NCBI GenBank assembly: GCA_004335835.1
Contig: RWJK01001707.1
Span: 62,001-126,000 of the forward strand
Source: Scenedesmus sp. ARA3
Taxonomy: Eukaryota > Chlorophyta > Chlorophyceae > Sphaeropleales > Scenedesmaceae
DNA length: 64,000 bases
Direction of reading: 5' to 3'
In this document: in pieces, positions 1 to 12,937 of the stretch
Position numbering within the stretch: position 1 is the stretch's first letter
Layout of the letters: the number at the start of each line of letters is the position of its first letter
Translations under genes and position numbers: made by a program
Notes under the pieces: model-generated
Seen by the model: only the letters and a program-made list of their open reading frames with translations
The model's database searches: none
Told to the model about the DNA's origin: nothing

Positions 1-1307
1 TCTGCTTGAGCAGGGTGTTGATGGTGCCATCCACATCGCCTGGCTGCTCCTCTCTGCCCCTGCACAGCAAGGTTGGGGCATGGTTTACATTTGTATACGG
101 GCACTAGACTGCCAGCACAAAGGCAGCACACGGGCACCAAACAGCCAACAGCTACTAGCTACTACTACTACTACTACTACTGTAGTACAATGATGTTCTG
201 TGTGTTCATTCTTTGCTGGTCTCAGACCATGTCTTCACCCTGTTGTGGCTCATGCGTCCAAGATGGTGCCATGACCCACATGTAACTTCCCTCCCTCAGA
301 ACTCACATGGCTGCCTGATGGTGGGCGTGTACATGATATTGCCTGGCAGGTTCGCCTGAGCTCCACACATTCTAGCAAAAGCACAGCAGTGCGTGCCACG
401 GCCTGCTTCACCCACCATGTGTAAAGCACGATTGAGGAGGTGTTCAGGTTGGCGATCTTGCTCATCAGCAGTGCTTCGCCCGCCTCTGAGTTCTCTGCAA
501 GGTACACAGTGATCTTGGCCTTGGGTGACGCTGACAGCAGCATCTGCAGCACAAACAGATCGTGGCAGCAACATGGTTTGTATTGTATTTGTGAGAAGCC
601 AGCATATGCCACCATGCTCTGTCAAACAAACAGCCAGCCAGTTACGCGTTTGGCTTCAATTTTTGTACACATGTTCCACACAAGTGCCAGTGGCACCATG
701 CAAATGGGCTTGCTATCAGCGCATGCGTGATGCAGGCACACAACCATCTGCTAGCGTGCTGTGTTGCCACCTTTGTGACGTGTTTTAACCTCTGTACACG
801 CATCAGCATCATCACATGGTACGCAAAGGCAACCAGGCATTTCATCTGAATACCCATGCTCAGAATGTGATGGGGCGTCTGAACAGCCTGAATGCTCAGC
901 CTGAATGCTCACCTCCAAGTCCACATGCGTAGCATCTGGGTTACTGCTGCCCCCCACGCTGTCAGGGTCGCTCAGGAAGCGCTCAATGATGTTGCTGAGG
1001 CTGTCGCCCTCCTCAATCAGCCCATTGGCCAGCGCATACTCCTCTACTGCTCCAATTTCAAACTTTTCAAATGAGGCCAAGGCAATTGCCTCGCCCTCGC
1101 CATCAAAAGCATCTGTTGGCAGGTTGTACAGCTTTCGAATGCGGTCCACAGTCAGAAAGTAGGCATTGTCATCTGTTGGTGACAGCAGGGCAGTTGTAGG
1201 GGCAAAGGGTGAGCACAGACGGTGACAGGCAAGCGTGGGAGGTGTGGCAGTGGTGCTTAGCAGCAGTGACACAGGCAGCATGTAGTTTGCTGCTACTGCT
1301 GCTGCTC

Positions 1308-1353
<46 letters not shown>

Positions 1354-2239
1354 GCTGATGTACAGATTGAAGTTGAGCCGCGCGACACTCTTGACGCCCA
1401 CCAGCAACAGCTATGCCCACAGCAGCAGTGCCATCAAGCAACAGGTGCGCTGCATTCAATGCTCCACCAGGCACTAGGCTGGCAACCGCAAGCTCACCAG
1501 GCTGATGCAGCAGAGAACGCCGCTTGCGACTGCCTGCAGATCCAGCTGCCTGCCGAGCAGCAGTACTGGCTGGGCTGACCACAGGCAAGTTGTCCAGCCC
1601 ATGCACTGATTTAATGTGTGGTGCAATGTGTGCTGGCACCTGAGGATGGGCCACAGGTGCCCGCAACAGCTTGCCAGTGCTTGTCCCTAATGCTGCTGCT
1701 GCTGTTGCTGCCGCTGCTGCTGCTGCTGCCCTGCTACTTGCGTCCAGCAGCTGCTGCCATTGCACTTGCACTAGCTTGGTGTTGAAAGCCTTGCTGACCT
1801 GCGCTGCTGTCCCTGACACCTCGAGGGTCAGTCTGTTGGGTTGCAGTTGCACAGACAACCCCTGAGCTGTGAGGTAGCCCCTCACTGAAGAAACAGCCTG
1901 AGTGCTGGCACCAAACGCGCGCCCAAACTGGCTGGGGTTGAGGTACTGCTGATACAGGCTGTGGTGAGGGTCCATCACTGCTCTTGCTCTGCGGTCAAGG
2001 CCCTTTGGATCCTTGGATTTCAGACTGACCACCAGCTTCAACCTGGTGTCCTGTGGGATGGCTGCTGCATGTGTGGCTGCCAGTGCTGCAGCTCCTACAC
2101 TGTGAGTGCTTGCCTTAACCATAGGTGCTGCCACATTGTGCACAGGGATAGTCACTAGGCTGTCAGCTGCCAAGGTTGCTGACACTAGTGATGCTGTGCT
2201 GGTCAGCAGCAACACCAGCGCGCACATGTGCCAGGCCAT
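1..2239 (-). CDS. Sedolisin (S53) family serine-carboxyl peptidase, 3' end outside window
   Basis: Secreted or vacuolar acid endopeptidase/tripeptidyl-peptidase family, made as a proenzyme. Exons on the minus strand: 2239-1402, 1172-913, 543-416, 59-1 (continuing off the edge); the phases agree at each junction. The start at 2239 was chosen because it opens a signal peptide (MAWHMCALVLLLTSTASLVSA); an in-frame ATG further upstream would bury it. Residues about 50-155 are a pro-kumamolisin activation domain (HSLYQQYLNPSQFG, then TLEVSGTAAQVSKAF). The catalytic domain starts with VDRIRKLYNLP and contains HVDLE, then ITVYLAENSEAG, then DVDGTINTLLKQ. The catalytic Asp of the family is present in VDLE, but the residue four places before it, normally the catalytic Glu (ExxxD), reads Ala. 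The Ser (GTS) region lies beyond the window. Intron 1 holds a long CAG run on the sense strand. Family assignment is firm; activity is uncertain. Confidence 0.85.
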
Positions 2240-3035
2240 CTGAGGTGACTCTACCTGCAAGGTGCATTTCACGATATATCGTTTTTGCGCTTGCTGTGCG
2301 TCCATTGACTTTGTGTGCATGTATACCCAGGTGTCACTGCTGACACAGCAGAGTGTCACCGGTGACTGCTGCTATTGTGCTGACTTCACAGCGAGGAAGT
2401 GAGCTAGGCTGAGGATACCCACAATCATTCTGCTCATGTAAGCTGTGTGCACGTATGTGCGTGCGCAGACGAACCACGTGTCGGGCAGCTGCTTTGCCAA
2501 CGATGCTGGTGCTGCAGCAGCAGCAGCAGCAGCAGCACAGTGACGTCACTGCTGCTGCCTGACAATCCGCTCACCTGCACACGTTTACATTGATATGAAT
2601 ACACCAACTGTTTGTTTAGCATGCGTCTGTCCGCATTGCATCCACGATTGTCGATCGGCTGGGTTGGTCGCGTCTTCTTCCGAGCTTGCACCAAGCTACA
2701 GTTCTCAGCGCCCTGACCTACAAATATGAATAAAACAAAAGAAAAATTACACATTGACTGAATGCAGGTTCGCCTGCAAAGCAAAAGGCACAGGGTCCTC
2801 GGACACAGGGCCCTGAACATGCCAATGTTCAAGAATCCGACAGCTGCAGCCAAGAGCGCCTTGTCGCGCGGCAGAGTGCATATCATATCATGCTACACTT
2901 CTCACATATCTACAAGCAAACACATCCCAGGCAATGTGCCTGCCTCCCAGAGTCTGTACCAGGCAACTGCCATAAATGGCAGCGCAACTCGTTTTGCATG
3001 CACTTCGTTCCTCATAGCACGCAGCTCTTGTACGC
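2240..3035. other. Intergenic: sedolisin promoter and ATPAF2 3' flank
   Basis: Both neighbours are on the minus strand, so this stretch carries the sedolisin 5' region and the ATPAF2 3' UTR. A (CAG)n-type run sits at about 2514-2536. I see no coding exon here; the open frames are not supported by any family resemblance. Confidence 0.5.
2747..2751 (-). promoter_or_regulatory. Candidate TGTAA polyadenylation signal of ATPAF2
   Basis: TTACA on the plus strand reads TGTAA on the minus strand, 285 nt past the ATPAF2 stop codon. TGTAA is the established chlorophyte polyadenylation word; use of this copy is inferred. Confidence 0.4.
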
Positions 3036-5025
3036 CTACGGCAACGCGAGCAGCCGTGTGAACACCGCTGGTGCCCCAAGGCGCGAACGCGTGTCTGCAA
3101 TGTCCAGGTCATGCCCTGCTTCCACCATGCCCCAGTCTTCTAGCTGGTACTCCTCCTCTATGCGCGCAGCAGCCACAGCCTGCGCAACGTTGATGCGGCC
3201 ATACAGCAGCGCTGCAGCAATCACCACAGACTTGCTGGCAGTGATCAGCTGCTCTGCAGCTGCCAGGTGCCACCTGCTAAGGCCTGCAACCGCGTGTCGG
3301 CAGCCGTAGGAGAGTCGCGGGCAGCAGAGGCAAGATAGCCTGATTTATGGCACTCGTTCAGGTTGATGGTCCAAAGCACCAAGGTGAGACCAGCTGTTCT
3401 AACAGTGTGCACACTGGGATAGGTGCAAGCAATCACCCTGTTCCTGCAAGCTTACAGCTGGCAGCTGTCACTACGCATCCAGCAGATGTCAACGCGCTGC
3501 GGCTGTTGTGACTGAACGGCGCTGACTCGTGCTGTTACAAGGGAAGAAGTAATGCTTAGGCAACTGGATGCTCTGCGGTGCATAACAAAGTTGCTCGTGC
3601 AAGGACAACAGAACGAGTATTTTGTTGCAGCCTAGGGCTGTGGTGACAAATCATGTGCAGGGTATCGCTCTGCCCTGCTCCCTGTGCTTGCTGCTGGCTA
3701 CAGCCTGAACTCTTGCAGCTGCAGTCCCATGTCCGCCTCACCTTGCAGCCAGGCCTCAACAGCCACCACTGTTGCCTCGTCCTGCTGCGTGCCAAAAATG
3801 CTGTGCGAAGTCGTCAGGGACCAGCCCAGCCTCTGGCGTGCCCACAGCAGCAGCGGGTCAAACGTTGTTGCTTGCCGCTGCTCCAGCTTGCCTGGCTCGT
3901 AGCGGATGCAGGCACCGTCTGTGTGCACATACTTGAGCAGGTGCTCCACCACCTGTGGGTGAGCAGTTGTGGTGATGATGCAGGCAGGGATATGCTCATG
4001 TTGTCAGTTGATGCTTGCGTTTTGAGGGAAATCGTAGCAGGTTGGTATGGGGCTGTGTGTGGTGCATGAGTCATGCATGATGAGTCAGCCAGCATGGGCT
4101 AGCTCGGCAAGCATATTCCTCGCAGGAATGCCATAACAAACATACAAAGCAATCACACAGCCACTTGTGACTTTGACTGCTACACAACTGCTCATTTCTT
4201 CAACAAAGACATGCTGCAAGTACAGTAGCCAGTGCTTGCCAGGTTTCCTGCAACAGTGTTGCATTTAACAAAAGTAATGCTGCTCAGTAATTAGCAACTG
4301 CCACGCACCTTTGACTTCTCCTTGGGCTGGTCGATTGCTGTTGCCGCCAGTGACATGAGGGGCATCAAATGAGGCACAGGCTTGCCTTTGGGCAGCCACT
4401 CCCACTCCGCAGCTACAGCCAGAGCTAAGCTGCGTGTCGGCAACACCAACAGCTTATTTGCAGGAGTTTTGATGGGGTACTTGCGCAGCAGCAGCTGGAA
4501 TCCCCTGCCAGGAAAGTCTGCGTCAGACCCTTGCTGCTGCTGCTGGCTGCCTGCTTTTGGCACATAAGGTGCCACTACTACTGTCTCATAGAAGCGGCCT
4601 GACTGAGTCAGCAGGCTCTCCCGCCGCTTGGCAGTGTCGCTGTCACTGCGTTGCTGACCCGGAGTTGGTATAGCTCCCAGAGCTGTGCTGCTGCCTAGGT
4701 CTGCTCGCAAGCTGCCGCTGGCTCCTGCCGCAAGTGCCTGTGTACTGATACTGCTGCTACAGCTGCTACTGCTGCTGAAAAGGTTGACTAATTGGAAGGT
4801 GCTGCTGGCCGTTAGGCTGTTGGTGCGCTGGCCCAGGAGACACTGCGCAAGGGCCGCGACTCCTGCAAGCTGCTCTCCACCTGCAGAAGCTGTAGTGCTT
4901 GCTGCAAGGTTACGCAGCATGCGACACCCCAATGCTGCAGCAGTAAAGCTGGCTGGCAGAACGTGCTGTTGCAGGACGCAACTTCCCTGCACACAGCGCA
5001 GGGCGCCTAGTAGGCTGAGCACCAT
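3036..5025 (-). CDS. ATPAF2: ATP synthase mitochondrial F1 assembly factor 2 (ATP12 chaperone)
   Basis: Mitochondrial chaperone that holds the F1 alpha subunit until it joins beta. Exons 5025-4309, 3952-3742 and 3283-3036 join in phase to give 391 residues. The first ~140 residues are low complexity and probably contain the mitochondrial presequence. The ATP12 domain follows: RFYETVVVAPYV, GFQLLLRKYPIKTPANK, PLMSLAATAID (exon 1); FDPLLLWARQRLG (exon 2); and the C-terminal signature ARIEEEYQLEDWGMVEAGHD (exon 3). The third exon must begin at 3283, because this acceptor alone keeps frame and gives WLQGLSRWHLAAAE, matching the family WLxxLDxWELAA stretch. It is divergent from LSM2 across ~600 bp. 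Identification is confident. Confidence 0.93.
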
Positions 5026-5625
5026 GGCGAGCTGCGTCTCAAGCTGCTACTGCTTTTGACTTGCTGCTGTACAGGAGTCGTATTATCAGTGTTGGTGCTG
5101 GTTATGATGCCAGAAACGTCACAGCTCATTTTAATGTTTCTTCACGACACCGTACCGGCTTCAAGTACCTGGCGCGGCAAGCACTGGGCCCTCTGCAGGA
5201 ACGCGGTGTTACTTGTTACTGCTTTGGTTGTCTTGTTGGCACCGTGTCGGTGGAACGTAAGGTGTTCACTTACATATTGCATTTTTGAACTTTTGATCAG
5301 GGTGAATTGGATCAGGCACGCTGCTGAACTTGAAGATCACCTCTGAGAGAACAGCTGCTTCATCAGCTGCGTCTTTCTGTACCTTCCCACGCACGTCTTG
5401 CCGTACAAGCCGAATTCACAGGATTTAGAAACGAACCGCCGGCACTGGGCTCAGCAGCAGCAGGAGCAGCAGCAGCAGCAGCAATCCAGAGCTACCTGCA
5501 ACAGCAGCTTGCTGCCCACTTGCTTCACGGTGCTTTGATCGTCTCCTTTGCTTGTCCACAACAAAAGCATTGTCTAGAGGGCTCTTCGGGGGCTGGCTTG
5601 AGGTAGTGAGTAGCCAGCAGCAGCC
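5026..5625. promoter_or_regulatory. Shared 600-bp divergent promoter region ATPAF2/LSM2
   Basis: The two start codons face away from each other and are 600 bp apart. A CAG run lies at about 5455-5483. No further gene is visible and no specific factor site can be claimed. Confidence 0.45.
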
Positions 5626-6952
5626 ATGCTGTTCTACTCTTACTTCAAGACGCTGGTTGGCAAAGAGGTATGCGGCAGCTGCAATAGCAACAGCCATGCC
5701 GCAACAGCAACGCAGCGGCCCAGCAACGTTCACGAACGGCTGCACATTGAGTGCAGCATACATAGACCAATAGTGCAGTGTATGTAGCGGCACTTTTGCT
5801 TGTGCAGCTGTTGATCACAAGCAGCTCTGGAGTCGGCGCCTGGGCGCAGCCACAGCTTGCAGTGTGCCGGCCCTCATTCTCGACTGAGCAGTGCTACACC
5901 AGCACCAGGACTGGGCCTGGTACATAGCATTCTCTATGTGCTACTTAATCACATCACAGCCGATGAATGTTATGAGAGAGAGGATAGTTACATGTGGGTC
6001 CTGGCACCATCTTATGCATGCATACCTCACGCATGCAGGCTGCACGTCTTGCAGTGCCCACAAGCAGGGAGTGCTGCACACAGAGCTGCTGTACCCTTGC
6101 TGTTGCTGCTGCTGCTGCTGCCGCTGCTGCTGCAGGTGACTGTTGAGCTGAAGAATGACCTGGCCATCACTGGCATCCTGCACTCGGTGGACCAGTACCT
6201 CAACATCAAGCTCACCAACACACACGTGCAGAATGAGACCAAGTACCCACACATGGTGCGCAGTGCGCATGGCACCAGCAGACAGCACAGCCTGGCCTGA
6301 ATGCAGCAGTCGTGTGAACCACTGTGCTATGTGTGTAGGCAGTTGGTTGTATGGTGCTGGGAAACCACAAAAGCATATCTCCTTGCACACAGCAATTGGC
6401 GACGCGTTGCGCAGCTTGTGGGTGGCAGCACTATCACTTGCTTGTAGGCATACGTTGAGCTTGTCGCTCAGCATACATCTTTGGGTACATTTGCTTGTCT
6501 GCATGAGACGCCTGTGTGCCTGCTGCAGTATGCCTTGCTAATCTTGTGCTGTTCCTGCTGCTGCCTGCTCTTGCTGTTTGCTGTCGCTGCAGATGTCAGT
6601 ACGAAACTGCTTCATCCGTGGTTCAGTCGTCAGATATGTGCTGGTGAGCAGGCTCCGAGGAATCAACAGTTGTCCTGAGATGATGCCAGTCATGCATCTG
6701 CTTACTCCCACAACTGACAGCTGCTTGGTGCGCAGCAGGCAGCCTGGGCACAGTTGCACCAGCAGCAAAAGTGGGTGATGAGACGCGTGCTCTGACCACC
6801 CAAGCCAAAAGTATACAACGCTTCAAAAGCAGTGGGCGGCAACCTGCTGACTTCGTGCTGTACTTTGTCTGTCTTTGCAGCTTCCTGCCGGCAGTGTAGA
6901 CGTGGAGCTGCTGCATGATGCTACTCGCCGGGAAGCTCGTGCGGCGCCTTGA
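5626..6952 (+). CDS. LSM2: U6 snRNA-associated Sm-like protein LSm2
   Basis: Subunit of the LSm2-8 ring on U6 snRNA (nucleus) and the LSm1-7 ring in mRNA decay (cytoplasm). Exons 5626-5667, 6136-6255, 6593-6643 and 6881-6952, all phase 0, encode 94 residues, the normal family length. The start is fixed by the LSm2 N-terminus MLFYSYFKTLVGKE. The Sm1 motif is in exon 2 (VTVELKNDLAITGILHSVDQ, then YLNIKLTN) and the Sm2 motif in exon 3 (NCFIRGSVVRYV). The acceptor of exon 2 is preceded by an unbroken CTG-rich tract at 6100-6135. No exon copy was noticed in this gene. Confidence 0.96.
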
Positions 6953-7474
6953 GAGCAGATACATGTTGACGCTTTGCATGTGGGGCGGTGTGTCGTGGCT
7001 TAGCATCGGCACCAGCATCGTAAGCGGAAATGGTGTTGCCTGCTATGACTGATTGCTTGCAAGTGCAAGCACAGCGGTTTCTTGTTGTAAACAATCGTGC
7101 AGAGCGCAGCTTGGCTAGGCAGGATGCAGGATGGCTGCTGCTATGGTGTGCAGTCAAGACGTTGTACGCTTCTGCATAGCTGCCAACCGTGTTTTTGGAC
7201 ATCGTGCGCTATGGCTAGAGCCCTTCTCGTGGGACATTGCCTGGATCAGTTGATGTTGACTGTGTGACATCCAATGTAACAGGGCTCAACTTCACACTGC
7301 AGCAGTGACAAATTAAGCTCAACTAGTATCTTCTGTTTATGCTTTACGACGTTCATGTTGATTCCGTTTCCCGTCAGGCACGCGCGAGGACTGGAGTCTT
7401 GAGCATTCTCTAGGTGCTAAGGAAACCATTTACGCGCATTTGAATATCTAGGAAATAATCAACATTCAGCAATA
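6953..7474. other. Intergenic between LSM2 and RIB72
   Basis: Tandem genes; this holds the LSM2 3' UTR and the RIB72 promoter. TGTAA words occur at 7086-7090 and 7275-7279, the first 134 nt past the LSM2 stop. No coding exon is visible. Confidence 0.5.
7086..7090 (+). promoter_or_regulatory. Candidate TGTAA polyadenylation signal of LSM2
   Basis: First TGTAA after the LSM2 stop codon, at a spacing usual for green-algal 3' UTRs. A second copy lies at 7275-7279. Confidence 0.4.
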
Positions 7475-10400
7475 ATGAGTCAAATACCGAAGTTACCAGG
7501 TTACAGCGTGGCCATACCGGTGAGTGCAGCAGTAGCTCAAAGCAGCATGTTTCAGGCGTACCTCTGTATCGCGCAGCAGACATCATGCACAGAAGCAAAC
7601 TCAAAACGTATTTCAGATAAAGTAAAGCAACTGCAGCAGCAGAGAAGCACTCAACGTCAGCTCAAGCAGTGTTTGCTGCTGTTCCCTGCAGCCATGCCTG
7701 GAAAACAAGAACCTGGGCAGGAAGCAGACACTGACCTATTTGAAGGGCTATCAGCATGAGACCCCAGACATTAGTGGCTTGATGTCATCTGATGGGCCCG
7801 CAAGGCCTTCAGGTTCTCGCATCCCAGCTGGCACCTACTGTGGCAGCCCAAAGTCAGCGCCAGGGTCACCCAGCGCCACTGGCCTGCCAAAGTGGGTGGA
7901 GCAGAATGGACAGGTGAGTGTTGGCAGACGATGAGTCTGACATGGAAAAGTGGTGCGTAATTTGTTCAAGCATTAAGCTGAACTCGCAGCCAGAGGCAGC
8001 ATGCATAGAAGGCACAATCACTTGGCAGCAGCACTTCAACTTCCAGTACCCGCAACAGCCAGGTTGAACATGCAGTGCTTCTGTGGAAAATTGGTGCATC
8101 TAGCCCTTGCAGGACTGCAGGCCTTGGCATGCAAAGGCACTGGACAGCTCTGGCATTGTCCTGTGCTACCTCCCCCACTGCATCTTCCACCTGCTGCACA
8201 TGGTCCAACACCTGTGGTTCTGCTTCTGCTGCCTCAACTATGCTTGCAGGTGCTGCGCTTCTTTGGCTACTTCCAGGAAGCAGTGACAGAGTCAAACATT
8301 GAGAACCACCGTGTGCGGCGTGTGGTGGTGCTGTACTACCTGGCAGATGATACGCTGCAGGTCACAGAGCCAAAGCAGGACAACAGCGGCATCCCGCAGG
8401 TGTGAAGCAGCTGCAAGCCGCAGCAGCATTTGATGACAGCTGAGCACAGAGGTTGACGGCAGCGTGAGCTGGACAACCAGCCTGGCGCTGAGCTGCCTTT
8501 CACTGACCAGCTGCACTTGCAGGAGAAGTCGGCGCTGCTGACAGCAGCATACCAGGCTGTGCTGTATAGCAGGCTCGTTCAGCTGCCAGTCATACTTAAA
8601 CTTGCAGGCAGCGTGACAACAGTGCACCATGCTTTTTCCAGCAAAACAGTCAACTATCACGCAATTGCCTGCTGCTGCTCTCTCATCCACAACCAAACTG
8701 TGTGCTTTGCAGGGTGTGTTTGTCAAGCGTCACCAGGTGGACAAGGAAGACGGCAGCCCCTTCACCCCTGCTGACCTGGCTGTTGGCCAGACAGTGACAG
8801 TGTACGGCCGCACCTACATCCTGATTGATGCTGATGCGTTCACACGCACCTGGTATGCTGAGAAGATGGACCAGCAGCTGGCAGCGCCTGGGGACTACCC
8901 AGGGGACCCAGTGGACGACTACAGGCAACGCTTTGCGCTCACCACTGCACCAGGTGCGCTGAAGCTGCCAGGAGAGCACAATGCCTGATTTGCTGGCAAT
9001 CGATGCTGCCGGCGTGTTGGTCAGGGCTAGGAGGACTGACATGCAGCATTGACTCTAAGCTGTTGCAAGGCTTGTTGATTGCAACGCTGTGTTGAGGGTG
9101 AAGGCTAGACCTGGATTTGTGATACGACCCCAGCTTAGGTTGACAAGCAAACATATCTGACTTCTCAAGGCCATATGCGGTTGTGCAAATGCAGTGAAGA
9201 AGAGCAACGACCTGGCAACGTTTGTGGAGGCGCGCCTGGGCAAGCCCAGCCACCTGCTGGAGGGAGACAGGCTGAAGCAGTTCCTGGCACAGAGTGGCAA
9301 GGTGCGTGGCTGACAGCAAAGCACTGCAGCTCTGCTGGCATGACATGGTTACTAGACGCCATGCCATGGCATGTAATGCTTGTACATACTGTAGTGCACA
9401 GCAGAAGTGCTTGCAGGAATGCTTCTCAACAATGCCGCATGATGTGGTCTTGCTGTGTCCGCAGGTGCTGCGCTTCTACGCTGTGTGGGATGACAGGTCT
9501 GGGCTGTATGGCGACAGGCGGCCCTATGTGGTGCACTACTACCTGGAGGATGACACTGTGGAGATTAACGAGGTGAGGGCCCTGCACACAACTGTGCATG
9601 TAAAGTGTTTTGAAAAGAACGTGGTGGCCTGGCAAGTCCAAGCCGTGACACTAATCGTCTGCCACAGGCACATAGCCTGTAGGACAGGTTGCTGTTGCCT
9701 TGAAAATGACAACCAGTGACAGCCATCCCTGCTGCTGCACTTCACTCCCTACCAGCAGCACAAGATTCTGCGAGCACAGCTGCAGCGCAGATTGCGCACA
9801 GAGTAGGCCCCACAATCTGTCATCACATGCCATGACAGGTGCAGCGTATGCGTGGTTGAAACCTGGTGTCGTGTTGAATGCACGGCCTGGCAGGTGCATG
9901 AGCGCAACTCAGGGCGCGACCCCTTCCCAGTGTTCCTCAAGCGTGGGCCGCTGCCGCGCGAGAAGCCGCGCGGCGCCACACTCACTGGGCGCATCCCAAA
10001 GAGCCTGTGCTACAGGCCATGCGACTTCAGGATCGGCGGCTACGTGAATGTGCACGGCCGCGACTTCCTGCTGCACGACTGTGACGCGTTCACGCGCGAG
10101 TACTACATGGTGCGCTGCTTGCTGGTGGTGCGCTGGTTCAGCATAAACAGTCAGCGGATGGGCAGCAAGCCGTGGCTGGATCAAGCAGTGGCGTGTGGCA
10201 GCAGCGGTGCTAGAGGTGTACAGCAGCTTGATACTCTCGAGGCATGAAGCTGTCCTGACCATGCTTTGGCGGCGCTGAGTGATCCGTCTTCTCTTAGCAA
10301 ACTGGCAGACTGCAGTTGTCACGTGTTCTTACCCTTTAGTCAACAAGAGCATGGAGTTTTGTGCTTTCTCCTGCAGGGTGAGCTGGGCTACCCCTCAGAG

Positions 10401-11889
10401 GCGCTGGAGCCGCTGCAGGTGGCGGAGGCCATCCCACCGCTGCCCCGCCCAGCGCTGCCACCCTACAATGGCTACGGCACACTGGATGACAGCAAGCAGA
10501 ACTGTGTGGCGCTCGTGCCCAAGCCACCAAAGAAGGTGTGTGCAAAGCATGAACAGGGATCTGCTGTGCATACCAGTTTTGCTATCGATGTGGCTCACGT
10601 GGCCAGGGCATGCCATGCCATGTACCAGTGGTACTGTACTTCAGGCCGTGACGCTGCTTTGACAGGGTTACTCAGTCTGTTGGTGTACAGCACATTGTTT
10701 AATGGGCCTCACTGCACCGTGCTTGATGCTTGCAGGACATGCACAAGCTGATGAACAAGGACAAAATCATCCTGCGCTTCACGGCGCGCATGACGCCAGG
10801 CTCCTCAGTTAGCCACGCAGATGCGGGCCGCCGCTTCGTGCTGAGCTACTTCATGATGGACGACAGCCTGCTCATCTTTGAGCCGCCCGTGCGCAACAGC
10901 GGCATCATCGGCGGCAAGTTCCTGGAGCGGCAGCGCGTGTACAAGCCGCAGAGCGAGGAGATCTACACGTACAAGGTGGGGGTGCTGGCTGGTTCTGGTT
11001 GTGGCGATGGCTTGATTTGAGACGAGAGGCTGCCGGTGCGCCTGGCACTAGCTGTGCCATGTTGTTCATTGTAAGCACTAACACCACTTGACCGCTAACT
11101 TTGCCACAGTGAATCGTTGCTGCCAGCAGCCCTTTTCTGCCGTGTAAAGGACACACTTGTGATATTGTCATTGCTGCCTGCAGGACCTGTATGTTGGCGG
11201 CCAGCTGGAGGTCTTCACTCGCTCTTTTGAGCTGCTGGACGCTGATGAGTACACATACACCTACATGGAGAACAACAAGCACATCTTCATCATGGCAGAC
11301 GCAGACGCAATCCTGTCCAGCTTGAGGGTGCAGGTGCGTTGTCGCTGGTATCATATTATTAGCATGCACAGCCCTGGTGACACCTGAAGGCTGTGCAGTT
11401 AATACTGCGAATGGCCGGCACAGATAACTTGGCGATGTGTCTCATGCCCTACCCACTGGTGATACTAACTGCCTGCAAGCCTCACATTACCTCCTCAAGC
11501 AACAGCAAACAGCGACAAACCTGTCAGAACACATAGCCTGTGCAGCAGCCTGGCAGCTAGATGGGGCAGTCAGCACATGTTGCGCCTGCAGGTTGTGCTT
11601 TCTCAAACAGCTGCCCACATCATTCGCAACCAACATGTGCTTGGCCTGCTGTCACTGCCTGCAGGCTGCTGGCAAGGCTGATGCAGTGCGCACCGCGCTG
11701 ATAGAGACAGACTCTCAGGGTGTGGGCTACCTGGCAGGCGAGCAGCTGGACCAGGCGCTGTCACGCGCAGGGCTCAAGTTCACGCGGCACCAGGTCATCA
11801 GCCTGCGCCGCAGGCTGGACAGGGACCGCACCGGCAGCGTGACCACAGATGACGTGCTGGCAGTGCTGGGCCTGGCACCTGGGCAGTGA
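7475..11889 (+). CDS. RIB72: RIB72 / EFHC1-type ciliary microtubule inner protein with three DM10 domains
   Basis: Protofilament-ribbon protein that lies inside the A-tubule of ciliary doublets. Eleven exons join in phase: 7475-7519, 7692-7913, 8250-8399, 8713-8953, 9195-9301, 9465-9572, 9894-10109, 10377-10535, 10736-10975, 11184-11333, 11665-11889; 620 residues, close to the family length. The N-terminus [11 protein letters not shown], followed by [12 protein letters not shown], is typical. DM10 domains lie at about residues 90-190 ([11 protein letters not shown]), 256-363 ([10 protein letters not shown], then [14 protein letters not shown]) and 417-546 (ILRFTARM, then [18 protein letters not shown]). 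The C-terminus has an EF-hand pair: the first loop is degenerate ([12 protein letters not shown]), the second keeps the ligand spacing ([12 protein letters not shown]). No damage is seen, so the organism keeps at least this axonemal component. Confidence 0.95.
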
Positions 11890-12234
11890 AAAGGGATGGG
11901 ACGCTTACCCAGCTGGCTGCTGTAACTTGCCCGTACACTGCAGTGTGTGTCTTTGCCACACGTGCCATATGTGCTGCAGTGACTGCAGAGCCATCGTACG
12001 GCAAGCTCTTTGACGAGCATGGCCTCATGCATGCAGTAGTGCAGTACTTCATTATTTCTTGATGTATTATAATCTTTTTGTTTTGGAAGGACTTTGTGTT
12101 GCAACGCATAGGGGTTGAGAGACTTGTCATGTGCATGCACCGGCCTTCACGGCTAATCAAGGTAGCTGCACTGCGGCAGTGCCACTGCCACAGTATGTGT
12201 CAATGTTACCATCATCTGATGGTACACATGCATG

Positions 12235-12239
12235 TGTAA
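12235..12239 (+). promoter_or_regulatory. Candidate TGTAA polyadenylation signal of RIB72
   Basis: TGTAA about 350 nt after the RIB72 stop; alternatives are at 11921-11925 and 12785-12789. Confidence 0.3.
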
Positions 12240-12937
12240 CCTGTCATGCAGAACGCTTTTGTCCTCAAACGCCAACGTGATGGTTACCAGCAGCATCAGC
12301 TATACAAATACCGATGATCCAGAAGCAGTGCCGATCAGCAGCAGCACTGAGTGTCGGCTCTCGCATACTTGGCTGCAGTAATCGAGGGAAATCAGTGAAT
12401 TACATGTACCACAGAACAACCATCCAAGTATCAATCGGCTCTTACACACACAACTTGAAGACATGCCAATCAGGGCGGCGGATGAGTGCCATAGGAGGTC
12501 ATACGGCTGTTCAGAGGCTGAGCTGGCTGGCAGTAACCAAGAGAATGATGGTACAGAGTGCTGTGCATCATGACTGAACCTCTGCACTGCAACAGTGCTC
12601 CATCCTCCAGGAGTCATGCGAGCCCGATGCAGACAAACCTAACGGGGACTTGAATCATCAATGCTGTGCCTGAAGATACTTGCTAAGCGCAAAGGCTGCA
12701 AACACCACAACCTGCAAGGGAGCAGGGCGAGCCCTGCAATGAAACGGTCTAATGAAATCAAATAAAGGTGCCGACTAATTGTGATGTAACCGCTTGTGAG
12801 GTTGACAACGTGCTGTTACTCCCGCCTGCCTTGAGGTCTTGAGATCAGGGCCCTGGGCCGCGTTTTGAACAGGTACTTGTGCCGCAACACACCAATCACC
12901 TGTCCGGCAGGGCAGCAGCAGCACCAGGCACACATTG

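Noticed and set aside
250..625. Whole 121-codon minus frame as coding
   Set aside because: Only 543-416 is exon; splicing TG|GGGC to the exon at 59 gives the sedolisin continuation, so the rest is intron.
1169..2359. Start of the sedolisin at 2359
   Set aside because: It would place 40 residues before a textbook signal peptide; the ATG at 2239 is preferred.
2434..2886. 150-codon minus frame after ATPAF2
   Set aside because: The ATP12 domain ends naturally at the 3036 stop; this frame lies in the 3' flank and has no recognisable domain.
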